Assembly (NCBI GenBank): GCA_902826455.1
Contig: CADEEV010000005.1
Coordinates: 101,674-165,673, forward strand
Origin: an uncultured Acidobacteriota bacterium
GTDB lineage: Bacteria; Acidobacteriota; Vicinamibacteria; Fen-336
DNA length: 64,000 nucleotides
Direction of reading: 5' to 3'
Shown: positions 1 to 8,774 of the stretch, piece after piece
How positions within the stretch are numbered: the stretch's first letter is position 1
How the letters are laid out: every line of letters begins with the position of its first letter
Notes under the pieces: generated by a model
Database searches by the model: none
Told to the model about the DNA's origin: nothing
Seen by the model: the letters and a program-made list of their open reading frames with translations, nothing else
Program-made: the position numbers and the translations under genes

Positions 1-1120
1 AGACGACGCCGGGCCCCTTGCCGGCGAGCTCTCCGGACGTCGCGATCATGACGGTCGAGAGCGCGATCAGGGCCACGAAGGCCTCGAGCAGCATCGCGCC
101 GTAGCCCACGACGCGGCAGTCGCTCTCCTTCGCGATCTGCTTCGAGGTGGTGCCCGAGCAGACGAGGCCGTGGAAGCCCGAGCAGGCGCCGCACGCGATC
201 GTCACGAACAGGAACGGAAACAGGGCTCCGGAGACGCCGGGGCCCTGCCAGGTCTTGAAGGCGTCCTGCTGGATCGCGAAGCCGCCGAAGAAGATGCCGA
301 CGACGCCCACCGCGATGGCCATGTAGAGGACGAAGCCTCCCAGGTAGCCGCGCGGCTGCAACAGCGCCCAGACCGGGGTGAGCGACGCGACGAAGCAATA
401 GACGAGGATCGCGATGCCCCAGGTGCGCGAGCTCGCGACGAGCCACGTCGAGTGCTGCGTGCCGAGCCACACGACGCCCAGGGTCGCGGGCACGAACACC
501 GCGGTCGACAGCCACAGTGGCGGCTTCAGGAAGCGCTCGACGAGCCCCATCACGACCGACAGCGCGAGATACAGGACCGAGGCGAGGGCGACGGCGCCTC
601 CCGGGTTGAAGCCCACCGCCAGGCCCTCGAGGTCCTCGGTCTTCCCCACGAACGTGGAGGCCGTGATGTCGGTGAAGGCGAGGATCACGTAGAGGAGAGC
701 GATCCAGATGAAGGCCATCACGGCCAACCAGGCGCGCCGCCCGAGCTGGAGCCGTACGATCTCGGCGATCGACTTGCCGCCGTGGCGCACGGAGGCCACG
801 AGGCTCGAGAAGTCGTGGACGGCCCCGATGAAGACGACGCCGAGGCCGATCCACAGCAGGCACGGCAGCCAGCCGAAGACCTGGCAGGCCAGGATCGGGC
901 CCGCGATGGGGCCGGCGGCGGCGATGGCGCTGAAGTGCTGGCCGAGGAGATAGAACGGCCGCGTGGGCACGAAGTCGTCCCCGTCGTTCACGCGCACGGC
1001 GGGCGTCGGAGTGGCGTCGTCCAGGGCGTACTGCCGGGCGACGAAGCGGCCGTAGAAGCGGTAGCCCAGGGCCAGGCCGACGATCGCCACCAGGGCGATC
1101 TGCGGGAGCGAGACCGTCAT
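1..1120 (-). CDS. cstA: Carbon starvation protein CstA, 3' end outside window
   Basis: This is the N-terminal part, about 373 residues, of a CstA-type inner-membrane transporter used for peptide or pyruvate uptake when carbon is limiting. The reading frame runs off the left edge of the window. Family hallmarks are visible: a first membrane segment at the N-terminus, then DDFVPT near residue 50, GQHFSAIAAAGPIAGPILA, and GAVHDFSSLVASVRHGG. Many further hydrophobic segments follow. The ATG at 1118-1120 overlaps the TGA of hpnC as ATGA, so translation is probably coupled to that gene, and it would be transcribed from the operon promoter near 2812. Family assignment is secure; the transported substrate is not shown by the sequence. 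Confidence 0.93.
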   Translation of the reverse strand, partial: MTVSLPQIALVAIVGLALGYRFYGRFVARQYALDDATPTPAVRVNDGDDFVPTRPFYLLGQHFSAIAAAGPIAGPILACQVFGWLPCLLWIGLGVVFIGAVHDFSSLVASVRHGGKSIAEIVRLQLGRRAWLAVMAFIWIALLYVILAFTDITASTFVGKTEDLEGLAVGFNPGGAVALASVLYLALSVVMGLVERFLKPPLWLSTAVFVPATLGVVWLGTQHSTWLVASSRTWGIAILVYCFVASLTPVWALLQPRGYLGGFVLYMAIAVGVVGIFFGGFAIQQDAFKTWQGPGVSGALFPFLFVTIACGACSGFHGLVCSGTTSKQIAKESDCRVVGYGAMLLEAFVALIALSTVMIATSGELAGKGPGVV

Positions 1121-2001
1121 CGGCGGGAGACGTTATCCGTTCGCGCCGCCTCGCGCCAGCGCCAGGCACGGAAGCCGAGGGCGAGCTTGCCGGCGAGGCC
1201 ATAGCTCGGCCGCCGCCGGAACACGTCGTAGCCGTTGGCCTCGATGCGGTCGAGGATGCCGGTGCCCCCGAGCCACGTGAGGCGCATCTCGAAGCGCAGG
1301 TCGCGGTCCACGCGGTCGCACAGCGCGCGGCCGGTCTCGAAGAGCGCCCGGGTGCGGGCGATCAGGTCCTGCATGAGCGCGACGAACCCCGGCGTGATCC
1401 GGCCGGCGTTCAGGTCCCACTCGGCGACGCCGTGCCGGACCAGCAGCGCGCGCGGGACGTAGATGCGGTCCTTGCCCAGGTCGACCGCGAGATCCTGCCA
1501 GTGGTTCGCGAGCTGCAGCGCGGTGCAGATCGCGTCCGAGAGCGGCAGCAGGGCCTCGTCCCCATATCCGAAGACGAGGAGCACGAGGCGTCCGACCGGG
1601 TCGGCGGAACGCCGGCAGTAGTCGAGGAGCTCGTCCCAGGTCTCGTAGCGCGCCTTGTCCACGTCCTGCTTGAAGGCGGAGAGCAGGTCGAGGAGCAGCG
1701 CCTTGGGGATGTCGAGGCGCTTCACGGTCTCGGCCAGGGCCACGAAGATCGGTCCTTCCGCCCGTCCTTCGTAGGCGCCGTGGAGCCGCGCCTCCCACTC
1801 GTCGAGCTTCTCGCGGCGCAGGCCCTCGTAGAGGGGCTCGTCGGCGAAGTCGTCGGCCACGCGGGCGAAGGCGTAGATCGCGTACACGTAGCGGCGTTTC
1901 TCCTTCGGAACGAACAGGCCGACCGGGAAGTTCTCGTAGTGCTGGCGCGCCCGCTCCTCGCAGTGCTTGAAGGCTTCGTCCAGGGTGAACGCGACGCTCA
2001 C
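1117..2001 (-). CDS. hpnC: HpnC-type squalene/hydroxysqualene synthase
   Basis: This 294-residue protein belongs to the squalene/phytoene synthase family, which condenses two prenyl diphosphates head to head. The two Asp-rich, Mg-diphosphate-binding motifs are present: VADDFADE near residue 48 and ANHWQDLAVD near residue 170. Length and the N-terminal pattern (HYENFPVGLFVPKEKR, YAIYAFARVADD) fit HpnC, which in the HpnC-HpnD-HpnE route makes hydroxysqualene from presqualene diphosphate. HpnD, HpnE and squalene-hopene cyclase are not in this window. The GTG start forms a GTGA overlap with the upstream MDH-like gene, and its TGA overlaps the ATG of cstA. Hopanoid synthesis is the likely role; carotenoid-type synthesis is the alternative. 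Confidence 0.85.
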   Translation of the reverse strand: MSVAFTLDEAFKHCEERARQHYENFPVGLFVPKEKRRYVYAIYAFARVADDFADEPLYEGLRREKLDEWEARLHGAYEGRAEGPIFVALAETVKRLDIPKALLLDLLSAFKQDVDKARYETWDELLDYCRRSADPVGRLVLLVFGYGDEALLPLSDAICTALQLANHWQDLAVDLGKDRIYVPRALLVRHGVAEWDLNAGRITPGFVALMQDLIARTRALFETGRALCDRVDRDLRFEMRLTWLGGTGILDRIEANGYDVFRRRPSYGLAGKLALGFRAWRWREAARTDNVSRR

Positions 2002-2801
2002 CGGCGGGCGCGCTCCGCGGCGTTGTCGAGCAGCATCCGCTCGCGAGGCGACAGCTCGAGATCCAGCGGGCCGAGCACGCGGCCGGCGGCGACCCGGGCC
2101 GGCAGCGCCGGCCCGCGCACCACGAGCGGCAACACCGAAGGACGCGACCCGGCGAGCGCGCGCAGGGTGCGCGCGGCCGCGGCGGCCAGGCTGACCGGGC
2201 CGAAGCGCGTCGCCTTCAGGCGCTCGACCGCACGGCCGAGCGCCGACAGGCCCGCCGCCGTCAGGGGCGCGCCACCGAGCGTCACACCCAGGGGCACGAA
2301 GTCGGGCGGGGAGCCCGCCGCGACCGCCGCGATCGCCGATGGCTCGACCTTCAGCTCCTCCGCCAGCAGACGGCGCAGCGCCGCCGACCACGCGACCGGA
2401 GCGCTGCCCATCACGCGATCGGCCGGAACTCCGCGCTCGAGGGCAGCGGCCACCAGGGGTGCCGGCCGGGCATCGGCGATGACGAGGGGCGCCGAGCCCA
2501 GATGCGGCGCCAGGCTGCGCATGAAGTCGGCCTGCCGCAGCGCCGTGACGTCGGCGCCGGCCAGCTCCGTCGGGTCGGCGATCACGATCGCGTCGACGCT
2601 GCCGGTGAGGGACGCGACGCCCTCGAGCCATGTGTCCGAGCGTTCGACGGGACCGGACTGCATGAGGTCCAGGGCCTTGCCCTGGGCCCGGCTCGCCTCG
2701 GGGTCCACGAGGAGGATGCGGCGCGCCTGCTCCCGATCGGCGAGCACGCGGGCGAGCGTCGCGCCGAGCTCGTTCGCCCCCACGATCGCCACCGTCTTCA
2801 T
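1998..2801 (-). CDS. Degenerate malate/lactate dehydrogenase-like Rossmann protein
   Basis: The 267-residue product starts like a malate dehydrogenase, with GANELGATLA as the nucleotide-binding glycine loop at residues 8-17 and an acidic residue after the second strand (LLVDPE). Further on the catalytic features are missing. The region aligning with the family's G-x-H-G-D catalytic histidine loop reads AGSPPDFVPLG, without His. The substrate-binding arginine loop is replaced by DPTELAGADVT. It is about 40 residues shorter than usual. The frame is intact and joined to hpnC by GTGA, so it is probably expressed. It may bind a nucleotide without acting as a dehydrogenase. The ATG follows a TATAGT box by 8 bases. 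Confidence 0.7.
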   Translation of the reverse strand: MKTVAIVGANELGATLARVLADREQARRILLVDPEASRAQGKALDLMQSGPVERSDTWLEGVASLTGSVDAIVIADPTELAGADVTALRQADFMRSLAPHLGSAPLVIADARPAPLVAAALERGVPADRVMGSAPVAWSAALRRLLAEELKVEPSAIAAVAAGSPPDFVPLGVTLGGAPLTAAGLSALGRAVERLKATRFGPVSLAAAAARTLRALAGSRPSVLPLVVRGPALPARVAAGRVLGPLDLELSPRERMLLDNAAERARR

Positions 2802-2809
2802 CGCGCGCG

Positions 2810-2815
2810 ACTATA
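2810..2815 (-). promoter_or_regulatory. -10 box TATAGT for the MDH-like/hpnC/cstA operon
   Basis: A near-consensus -10 hexamer lies 8 bases upstream of the ATG at 2801, with no Shine-Dalgarno sequence between. A transcript starting about 7 bases after the box would begin at or next to the start codon. It is back to back with the SulP promoter. Confidence 0.5.
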
Positions 2816-2832
2816 ACCCGCCGCGCGCCGCC

Positions 2833-2838
2833 TATACT
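2833..2838 (+). promoter_or_regulatory. -10 box TATACT for the SulP gene
   Basis: TATACT ends 6 bases before the GTG at 2845, so the mRNA is probably leaderless. No convincing -35 element is visible in the GC-rich spacer shared with the divergent operon. Confidence 0.5.
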
Positions 2839-2844
2839 CGCGGC

Positions 2845-4572
2845 GTGCTGCTTGCCACGGCGCTGCGCGCGAGCTGGAGGGAGGGCCACGCCTGGTCCGG
2901 GATCCGGGCCGACCTGCTCGCCGGCGTCGTGGTCGGGGTCGTCGCCCTGCCCCTGTCGATGGCTCTCGCGATCGCCTCGGGTGTCGCGCCTCAGCACGGT
3001 CTCTACACCGCGATCGTCGCCGGGGCCCTGATCGCCGTGCTTGGCGGCTCGCGCGTGCAGGTGTCGGGCCCGACCGCGGCGTTCGTCGTGATCCTCGCTC
3101 CGATCGTGGCGCACCACGGCCTCGGCGGGCTGCTCGTGGCGACCCTCCTCGCGGGCGTCCTGCTCGTCGCCATGGGCCTGTCGGGCCTGGGCCAGTTCAT
3201 CGAGTTCGTCCCATACCCGGTCACCACGGGCTTCACGGCCGGCATCGCGGTCGTACTGGGCACGCTGCAGCTCAAGGACCTGCTGGGTCTCTCGGTCGAC
3301 GCGATGCCCGAGACCTTTGCCGAGAAGGTCGGCGTGCTGCTCCACGCGCTGCCCACGCTGCGGGCGCCCGATGTGGCGGTCGGCCTGCTGACGCTGGCGG
3401 TGCTGCTTCTCTGGCCGCGGCTGGAGCGGCGCGTCCCGGCGCCCCTGGTGGCGCTCGTGCTCGCGGCCGTCGTGGCCTTCGCCCTGTCCCGGTGGCGCCC
3501 GGATTTCGACGCAGCCACGATCGCGACCCGCTTCTCCCACGACGAGGGGGACGTCCGGCGTCCCGGTATCCCGCGGCACCCGCCGCTGCCTCTCCTGCCC
3601 TGGCACCTGCCGGGGCCGAACGGCACCCCGCTCGAGCTGTCCCTGGAGTTGGTGCGGGCGCTGCTGCCGGCCGCCTTCGCGATCGCCGCCCTCGGCGCCA
3701 TCGAGTCCCTGCTCTCGGCCGTGGTGGCCGACGGCATGACGGGTGGACGCCACGACCCCAACGGCGAGCTCGTGGGCCAGGGCATCGGCAACATCGTGAC
3801 GCCGTTCTTCGGCGGCATCGCGGCGACGGGAGCCCTGGCCCGGACGGCCACCAACGTGCGCTCCGGGGCGCGCTCGCCGCTCGCGGCGCTCGCCCACGCG
3901 GTCTTCGTGCTGGCCGCCGTCCTCGCCCTCGCGCCGGCCCTCGGCTACCTGCCGATGGCGTCCCTCGCCGCGCTGCTGCTGCTCGTGGCCTGGAACATGG
4001 GCGAGGCCCGCCACGTCCTCCATATCCTGCGGGTCGCGCCGCGCGGCGACGCCGTGATCCTGCTGCTCTGCTTCGGCCTCACGATCGTGTTCGACATGGT
4101 CGTCTCCGTCACGGCCGGAGTCGTGCTGTCCTCGTTCCTGTTCATGCGTCGGATGGCCGAGGTTTCCGGCGTCCGGCTGGTGACCGAGGGACACCCGAGC
4201 CTACGCGAGCCGCTGCCGCGCGGCGTGCTGTTCTACGAGGTCGCCGGGCCCCTGTTCTTCGGGGCGGCGCAGAAGGCGATGACCGCCATCGAGAGCGTCG
4301 AGCGCCGCGGCCTCCGGGTGGTGGTGCTCGACATGCGGGCGGTCCCGGCCATCGACGCCACCGGTCTCGTGGCCCTCGAGTGCCTGGTGAAGACGCTCAA
4401 CGGCGCGGGCGTCAAGGTCATCCTGGCGAGCGTCGCGGGCCAGCCGCTCCACGCGTTCGCCCGGGCCGGCTGGCGCAACCGCAAGGGCCGGCTGCGCATC
4501 TTCCAGACCCTGGACAAGGCCCTCGAGAGGGCGCGCGCCCACGTCGCGGTCCCGGATCCGGAAGCTTCCTGA
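2845..4572 (+). CDS. SulP-family anion transporter with STAS domain
   Basis: This 575-residue inner-membrane protein has the SulP layout: about a dozen hydrophobic segments, then a cytoplasmic STAS domain in the last 120 or so residues ([35 protein letters not shown]). The N-terminal signature [20 protein letters not shown] is followed by [19 protein letters not shown] and [12 protein letters not shown], typical of sulfate/bicarbonate carriers. [23 protein letters not shown] matches the conserved core. Substrate could be sulfate, bicarbonate or another anion; the sequence does not decide. GTG was chosen because it lies just after the TATACT box and just before the conserved first helix. It is divergent from the hpnC operon. 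Confidence 0.9.
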   Translation: MLLATALRASWREGHAWSGIRADLLAGVVVGVVALPLSMALAIASGVAPQHGLYTAIVAGALIAVLGGSRVQVSGPTAAFVVILAPIVAHHGLGGLLVATLLAGVLLVAMGLSGLGQFIEFVPYPVTTGFTAGIAVVLGTLQLKDLLGLSVDAMPETFAEKVGVLLHALPTLRAPDVAVGLLTLAVLLLWPRLERRVPAPLVALVLAAVVAFALSRWRPDFDAATIATRFSHDEGDVRRPGIPRHPPLPLLPWHLPGPNGTPLELSLELVRALLPAAFAIAALGAIESLLSAVVADGMTGGRHDPNGELVGQGIGNIVTPFFGGIAATGALARTATNVRSGARSPLAALAHAVFVLAAVLALAPALGYLPMASLAALLLLVAWNMGEARHVLHILRVAPRGDAVILLLCFGLTIVFDMVVSVTAGVVLSSFLFMRRMAEVSGVRLVTEGHPSLREPLPRGVLFYEVAGPLFFGAAQKAMTAIESVERRGLRVVVLDMRAVPAIDATGLVALECLVKTLNGAGVKVILASVAGQPLHAFARAGWRNRKGRLRIFQTLDKALERARAHVAVPDPEAS

Positions 4573-4573
4573 C

Positions 4574-4579
4574 TATACT
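4574..4579 (+). promoter_or_regulatory. -10 box TATACT for gpmA
   Basis: TATACT sits exactly 7 bases before the ATG of gpmA and only two bases after the stop of the SulP gene. The spacing puts the expected transcription start at the ATG, so this is among the clearest leaderless promoters in the window. Confidence 0.55.
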
Positions 4580-4586
4580 TGGCGCC

Positions 4587-5336
4587 ATGCACAAGGTAGT
4601 CCTGCTGCGCCACGGCGAGAGCCAGTGGAACCTCGAGAACCGCTTCACGGGCTGGACCGACGTGGACCTCACGCCGAAGGGCGTCGAGGAGGCGCAGCAC
4701 GCGGCGCGCCTGCTGAACGAGGGCGGCTACACCTTCGACGTGGCCTACACGTCGCTCTTGAAGCGCGCGATCCGCACGCTGTGGATCGTCCTCGACGGCA
4801 TGGACCTCATGTGGATCCCGGTGCATCGCAGCTTCAAGCTGAACGAGCGCCACTACGGCGATCTCCAGGGCCTGAACAAGGCGGAGACCACCGCGAAGTT
4901 CGGCGAGGCGCAGGTCAAGATCTGGCGCCGCAGCTACTCGACGCCGCCTCCTCCTTTGAGCCCGAGCGACCCGCGCTACCCGGGCAAGGACCGGCGCTAT
5001 GCGGGACTCACGCCCGGAGAGCTGCCCCTCACCGAGTCGCTCAAGGAGACCGTCGAGCGCTTCCTGCCCTACTGGCACGAGACGATCGCGCCGCGGATCC
5101 GCGCCGGCGAGCGCGTCGTGATCGCGGCCCACGGCAACAGCCTGCGCGCCCTCGTGAAGTACCTCGACGGCGTGTCCGAGGACGAGATCACCGAGCTCAA
5201 CATCCCGACCGGCACGCCGCTCGTCTACGAGCTCGACGCGAACCTCAAGGCCCAGGCCCACTACTACCTCGGCGACCCCGAGGCCGTGCGCAAGGCCGCC
5301 GAGGCCGTCGCGAGGCAGGCGGCCGGCAAGAAGTAG
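4587..5336 (+). CDS. gpmA: 2,3-bisphosphoglycerate-dependent phosphoglycerate mutase
   Basis: A glycolytic and gluconeogenic enzyme that interconverts 3- and 2-phosphoglycerate through a phosphohistidine. The 249-residue length equals the usual GpmA length. The catalytic [10 protein letters not shown] motif is at the N-terminus with the nucleophilic His near residue 10. [15 protein letters not shown], the [15 protein letters not shown] segment with the acid Glu, and the second catalytic histidine in [16 protein letters not shown] are all intact. It is a single-domain cytosolic protein. Its own promoter lies immediately upstream, so it need not depend on the SulP gene. Confidence 0.96.
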   Translation: MHKVVLLRHGESQWNLENRFTGWTDVDLTPKGVEEAQHAARLLNEGGYTFDVAYTSLLKRAIRTLWIVLDGMDLMWIPVHRSFKLNERHYGDLQGLNKAETTAKFGEAQVKIWRRSYSTPPPPLSPSDPRYPGKDRRYAGLTPGELPLTESLKETVERFLPYWHETIAPRIRAGERVVIAAHGNSLRALVKYLDGVSEDEITELNIPTGTPLVYELDANLKAQAHYYLGDPEAVRKAAEAVARQAAGKK

Positions 5337-5340
5337 CGCA

Positions 5341-5670
5341 GTGCCTCTCTCGCGGCGCGCGCTGTTCCGGATCGCCCTCGGCTCCGCTCTCGCCTCGGCT
5401 TGTGCGCGCGTGGCTCCGGCCGAGCCGGCGCGCGCCCGGCTCGCGCGGCGCCTCGGGCTCGAGCCGGCCGAGCGGGCCTGGCTCGACGGCCTGCGCGGGC
5501 GCCGGCAGGAGCGTCTGCTGCGCGCTCTCGAGGCCGGCGGCCCTCTCGACGAGGACGCCCTGCGCTCCCTGCGCGACAGCCTCGGGCCGCGCTCGCGGCT
5601 GTTCGCCTACGTCGGCTATCCCGAGGTCGCCGATCGACGCAGCGTGTGCGATGGCCTCGTCCGCGAGTAG
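5341..5670 (+). CDS. Tat-signal small subunit of a GMC dehydrogenase (subunit 3-like)
   Basis: A 109-residue protein starting with a GTG 4 bases after gpmA stops. Its N-terminus has a twin arginine (SRRALFRIALGSALASAC) and a hydrophobic core ending at Cys, like a Tat or lipoprotein signal. The rest is charged and helical. It precedes and overlaps a GMC oxidoreductase gene that carries an iron-sulfur-type Cys cluster. In FAD-dependent glucose and gluconate dehydrogenases a small Tat-signal gamma subunit carries the catalytic subunit to the periplasm, and that is the likely role here. Sequence similarity to known gamma subunits is weak by eye, so the call rests mainly on context and the signal. 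Confidence 0.6.
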   Translation: MPLSRRALFRIALGSALASACARVAPAEPARARLARRLGLEPAERAWLDGLRGRRQERLLRALEAGGPLDEDALRSLRDSLGPRSRLFAYVGYPEVADRRSVCDGLVRE

Positions 5671-7201
5671 CCGCGAGACCGACCTACTCGTCCTGGGCGG
5701 CGGCATCGCCGGGATGCTGCTGGCCGAGCGCGCGAGCGCCGCCGGGCGCGAGGTCCTGATCCTGGAGCGCGGCCTGCTGCCCGCGCGCGGCGAGGACGCC
5801 GGCCAGGCGCGGCCCCTGCCGTTCAACGCGCCGCCTTCGGCCGGTCGGGCGCGCGGCGACTACTACTTCGCCCCCGTCTACGCCGTGGGGGGCTCCACGA
5901 GCCATTTCTTCGGGAACCTGCCGCGCCTTCACCCGGCGCATCTCGAGGCGCGCGCCTTCGGCGGCGCCGATCGCCGCTGGCCGCTGCCCTACGCCGAGCT
6001 CGAGCCCTACTACCTCCAGGCGGAGGCCCGCCTGCGCGTGACCGGGGATTCCGAGCGCACGCCGTTCCGGGGACGTTTCGCGTACCCGCTCCCGCCCCAC
6101 CGCCTGAGCCCGATGGACCGGGCGAGCGCCGAGATCTTCGGCGCCGAGCACGTGCTGCCGGTGCCGTGCGCGCGGCCCTCGCGCCCGGTCGACGAGTGTC
6201 CAGCGTGCTGCGGCTCGAACCGCTGCATGCACTGCCCGATCGACTCGAAGATCACCGCCCTCAACACCGTGCATCCCGCCCTCGGCAAGCAAGTCGAGAT
6301 CGCCACGGGCCTGCTCGTGCGCGAGATCCGCTGCGAAGGGCGCCGCGCCGTCGAGGTGCGCGCCCTCGACGCCCGGGGCGAGACGCGCCTCTTTCGCGGA
6401 CGAGAGGTGGTGGTCGCCTGCAACGGCGTCGACTCGCCGCTGCTGCTCCTCGCCTCGCCCAGCGTGCCCCGGCACTCCGCCCTCGGCCGCTTCTACATGG
6501 ACCACGCGTCGTTCCGCGTCGCGGTCCACGGCTCGGGGCTCGACGCGCGCCCGGGCTACGGCGACAGCGCCCAGACTGGAATGGTGACGACGTTCTTCGA
6601 GCGCCTGGCCGCCGATCTGCCCGTGTCCATGCTCGGAGAAGTGAAGGGCGCCGACCTCGCGATGGACGCCGGCGGCGGCGACCGCGAGAGCGTCTTCTCG
6701 CAGGTGCTCCAGGACGCCGCGGCTTCGAGGCACGCGACGGGGCCGGATTTCCGCGACCGCTTCCGGGAGCTGTGGCGCTCGACGCTCCTGTTCAACTTCA
6801 TGCTGGAAACGCAGCCCCTGGCCTCGAACACGCTGACGCTGCGGGAGGTCACGGCGGCGGGTCAGCCGTTGCCGCAGTTCCGCCTCGAGCTTCCGTCGTA
6901 CCTGCCGGCGGCGGAAGCCGCGGTCGAGGCGCGCATCCGCGCGCGCCTGCCGAAGGCCGAGGTCCGCGTGATCCGGCGCACCCAGAGCCTCCAGCACTGG
7001 CTCGGCGCGACCCGCTACGGCCCGACCCCCGAGACCGGCTGCGTCGACCGCGACCTGCGCTACTACGGGGTCGACAACCTGTTCGTGCTGTCGGCGTCCG
7101 TCTTCCCGTCGAGCTCGAGCGCGAACCCGACGTTGACCCTGGCGGCGCTGTCGCTGAGGCTGGGCGACACGCTCTCGGCCACCGGCGTCGCCAGGGCCTG
7201 A
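5651..7201 (+). CDS. GMC-family FAD dehydrogenase, catalytic subunit
   Basis: This 516-residue flavoprotein has the FAD-binding GGGIAGMLLAERA loop near residue 16, the GGSTSHFFGN flavin motif, and a GMC C-terminus with HWLGATRYGP and SSSANPTLTLAALSLRLGD. Cysteines at 183, 186, 187, 192 and 195 form CPACC-x4-C-x2-C. The CC-x4-C part matches the cluster-binding motif of the FAD glucose dehydrogenase alpha subunit, which holds a 3Fe-4S centre. It has no signal peptide of its own, which fits export with the preceding Tat subunit; the two genes overlap by 20 bases. No cytochrome c subunit follows. The substrate is probably a sugar or alcohol. Its last 139 bases are antisense to the end of the next gene. 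Confidence 0.82.
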   Translation: MASSASSRETDLLVLGGGIAGMLLAERASAAGREVLILERGLLPARGEDAGQARPLPFNAPPSAGRARGDYYFAPVYAVGGSTSHFFGNLPRLHPAHLEARAFGGADRRWPLPYAELEPYYLQAEARLRVTGDSERTPFRGRFAYPLPPHRLSPMDRASAEIFGAEHVLPVPCARPSRPVDECPACCGSNRCMHCPIDSKITALNTVHPALGKQVEIATGLLVREIRCEGRRAVEVRALDARGETRLFRGREVVVACNGVDSPLLLLASPSVPRHSALGRFYMDHASFRVAVHGSGLDARPGYGDSAQTGMVTTFFERLAADLPVSMLGEVKGADLAMDAGGGDRESVFSQVLQDAAASRHATGPDFRDRFRELWRSTLLFNFMLETQPLASNTLTLREVTAAGQPLPQFRLELPSYLPAAEAAVEARIRARLPKAEVRVIRRTQSLQHWLGATRYGPTPETGCVDRDLRYYGVDNLFVLSASVFPSSSSANPTLTLAALSLRLGDTLSATGVARA

Positions 7202-8766
7202 ACGGCCCAGGCCCGCGCCGCGATCGCGGCCTCCAGCTCGGCGCTGCGCGTGAGCACGAGGGCCACGAGCTCGCGCCCGTCGCCCATCGGGATCCGCACG
7301 AGATAGGAGCCGGACGGCAGCGCGCCAACCACTTCCAGCTGGCGCAGGGCCACCGGGGCCGACGCCTCGAGACGCGCGCCCGCGTCGACGAGCCAGGGAT
7401 GGCCGATCACGAGGGTGACGCCGCGCCGCGCGAGGTACGCGAGGGGCGCGATGCGCGTCGGCCAGCCCGAGCCCGGCCGCCGCGGCGCATGGCGGCCGAC
7501 CCAGGCGTCGGTCAGTCCGAACATGTCGATGCTCTCGAGGCCCGAGTAGTACGGGATGGCGCCCGCCGGCGCCAGGGCGATCGAGACGCCGGGAACGCTG
7601 CCGAGCTCGCGCTCGAGGGCCTTGCCGACTCCGATCCAGTCCGAGGCCGGGTCGGTGAGGTGGTCCGCGAGTCCCGCGACCGACTGCAGGTCGAGGGGGT
7701 CGCCCGTGCCGCGGAAGTGGCGGGCGTGACCGAACGAGGCCAGCGGCAGGAGCGCCAGCAGCGCCCACTGGGCTGCCGTCATGGGAACGAGCTCCCGCAC
7801 CGCCGCGACGCTCACCAGCGCGAGGGCCGGCAGGATCGGCACGAGCAGCCGGAACTCCATGAAGTCGCCGCCCACCGCGACCACGTAGCCCGCCCAGGCC
7901 GACACGAGCGCCAGCGCGAAGCCGAAGCCGGCCGGCCGGCGCCGCAGCAGCGCGGGCATCGCGGCGAGGGTCAGGACGAGGAACGGGCCGAAGCGGTACG
8001 CGGAGACGAACGCGTCCAGGTAGGCGAAGCCCCGTTCCATCGAGCCGGCCACGGGCACCTTCGCGAAGTAGGTGTTGGGCAGGAGGTGGCCGTAGAAGCC
8101 GAGCTTCCAGTACACCCACGGTCCGACGATCGCGACGACGGGCACGACGGCGATGACCAGGCAGCGCAGCGGTTCCCCCGCGCGGCCCCGCCACACCTGG
8201 GCGACGACGAACAGCCAGGCGAGGCCCACGACCAGCACGGAGTCCGGACGGGTCAGGATCGCCACGGCGCTCCACAGGGACAAGGCGAGCAGGCGGCGAT
8301 CGGACCAGCGCTCGTCGCCTGCCACGAGGAACAGCAGGCCGGCGAAGAGGGCCGCCTGGAGCGCGGTCTCGAGCCCGCCGGTGGCGAAGGCCGAGAAGGA
8401 GTAGTTGGTGGCCAGCACGACCGCGACGAGGGCCGCGGCCGACGAGGACTTGAGCAACGAGCGTGCGGTGACGTGGACCAGGGCGAGCGTGACGCCGCTC
8501 GCGGCCAGGCCCAGCCACTGGCTCGCGGCCTCGGGCGCGAGGCCGAGACGGATCGCGGCGGCAAGCAGCACCGTCCACGAGAAGTTCGTGTATCCCTCGA
8601 CGCGCTCGCCCACGTTGAAGACGAGGCCGTGTCCCGCCGCGAGGTTGGCGGCGTAGCGGAACGAGATGAAGGCGTCGTCCATCAGGAACCGGTTGTGCCA
8701 GGCGAGGATCAGCCCGAAGACGAGGATCCCCCCCAGAACGGCGCCGTCACGCTTCGGATGGAACAT
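7063..8766 (-). CDS. Multi-pass membrane protein, GT-C glycosyltransferase-like
   Basis: The 567-residue product has many hydrophobic helices and an early acidic pair in the first loop (NRFLMDDAFISFRYAANLA), followed by GHGLVFNVGERVEGYTNFSW. This is the pattern of polyprenyl-phosphate-sugar-dependent GT-C transferases, where loop-1 acidic residues are catalytic. A soluble C-terminal part of about 200 residues includes SIDMFGLTDAWVGRH. It may add a sugar to an envelope glycan or lipid; donor and acceptor are unknown. The ATG follows a TATAGT box by 8 bases. The last 46 codons overlap the convergent GMC gene; an earlier stop is not available in this frame. Confidence 0.72.
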   Translation of the reverse strand: MFHPKRDGAVLGGILVFGLILAWHNRFLMDDAFISFRYAANLAAGHGLVFNVGERVEGYTNFSWTVLLAAAIRLGLAPEAASQWLGLAASGVTLALVHVTARSLLKSSSAAALVAVVLATNYSFSAFATGGLETALQAALFAGLLFLVAGDERWSDRRLLALSLWSAVAILTRPDSVLVVGLAWLFVVAQVWRGRAGEPLRCLVIAVVPVVAIVGPWVYWKLGFYGHLLPNTYFAKVPVAGSMERGFAYLDAFVSAYRFGPFLVLTLAAMPALLRRRPAGFGFALALVSAWAGYVVAVGGDFMEFRLLVPILPALALVSVAAVRELVPMTAAQWALLALLPLASFGHARHFRGTGDPLDLQSVAGLADHLTDPASDWIGVGKALERELGSVPGVSIALAPAGAIPYYSGLESIDMFGLTDAWVGRHAPRRPGSGWPTRIAPLAYLARRGVTLVIGHPWLVDAGARLEASAPVALRQLEVVGALPSGSYLVRIPMGDGRELVALVLTRSAELEAAIAARAWAVQALATPVAESVSPSLSDSAARVNVGFALELDGKTDADSTNRLSTP

Positions 8767-8774
8767 TCGACGGA

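Noticed and set aside
1117..4194. A very long open frame (about 1000 codons) on the minus strand across the hpnC, MDH-like and SulP region
   Set aside because: Only its last 294 codons match a protein family (HpnC). The rest is antisense or out of frame to better supported genes and has the Arg/Gly/Ala-rich look of GC-driven shadow frames.
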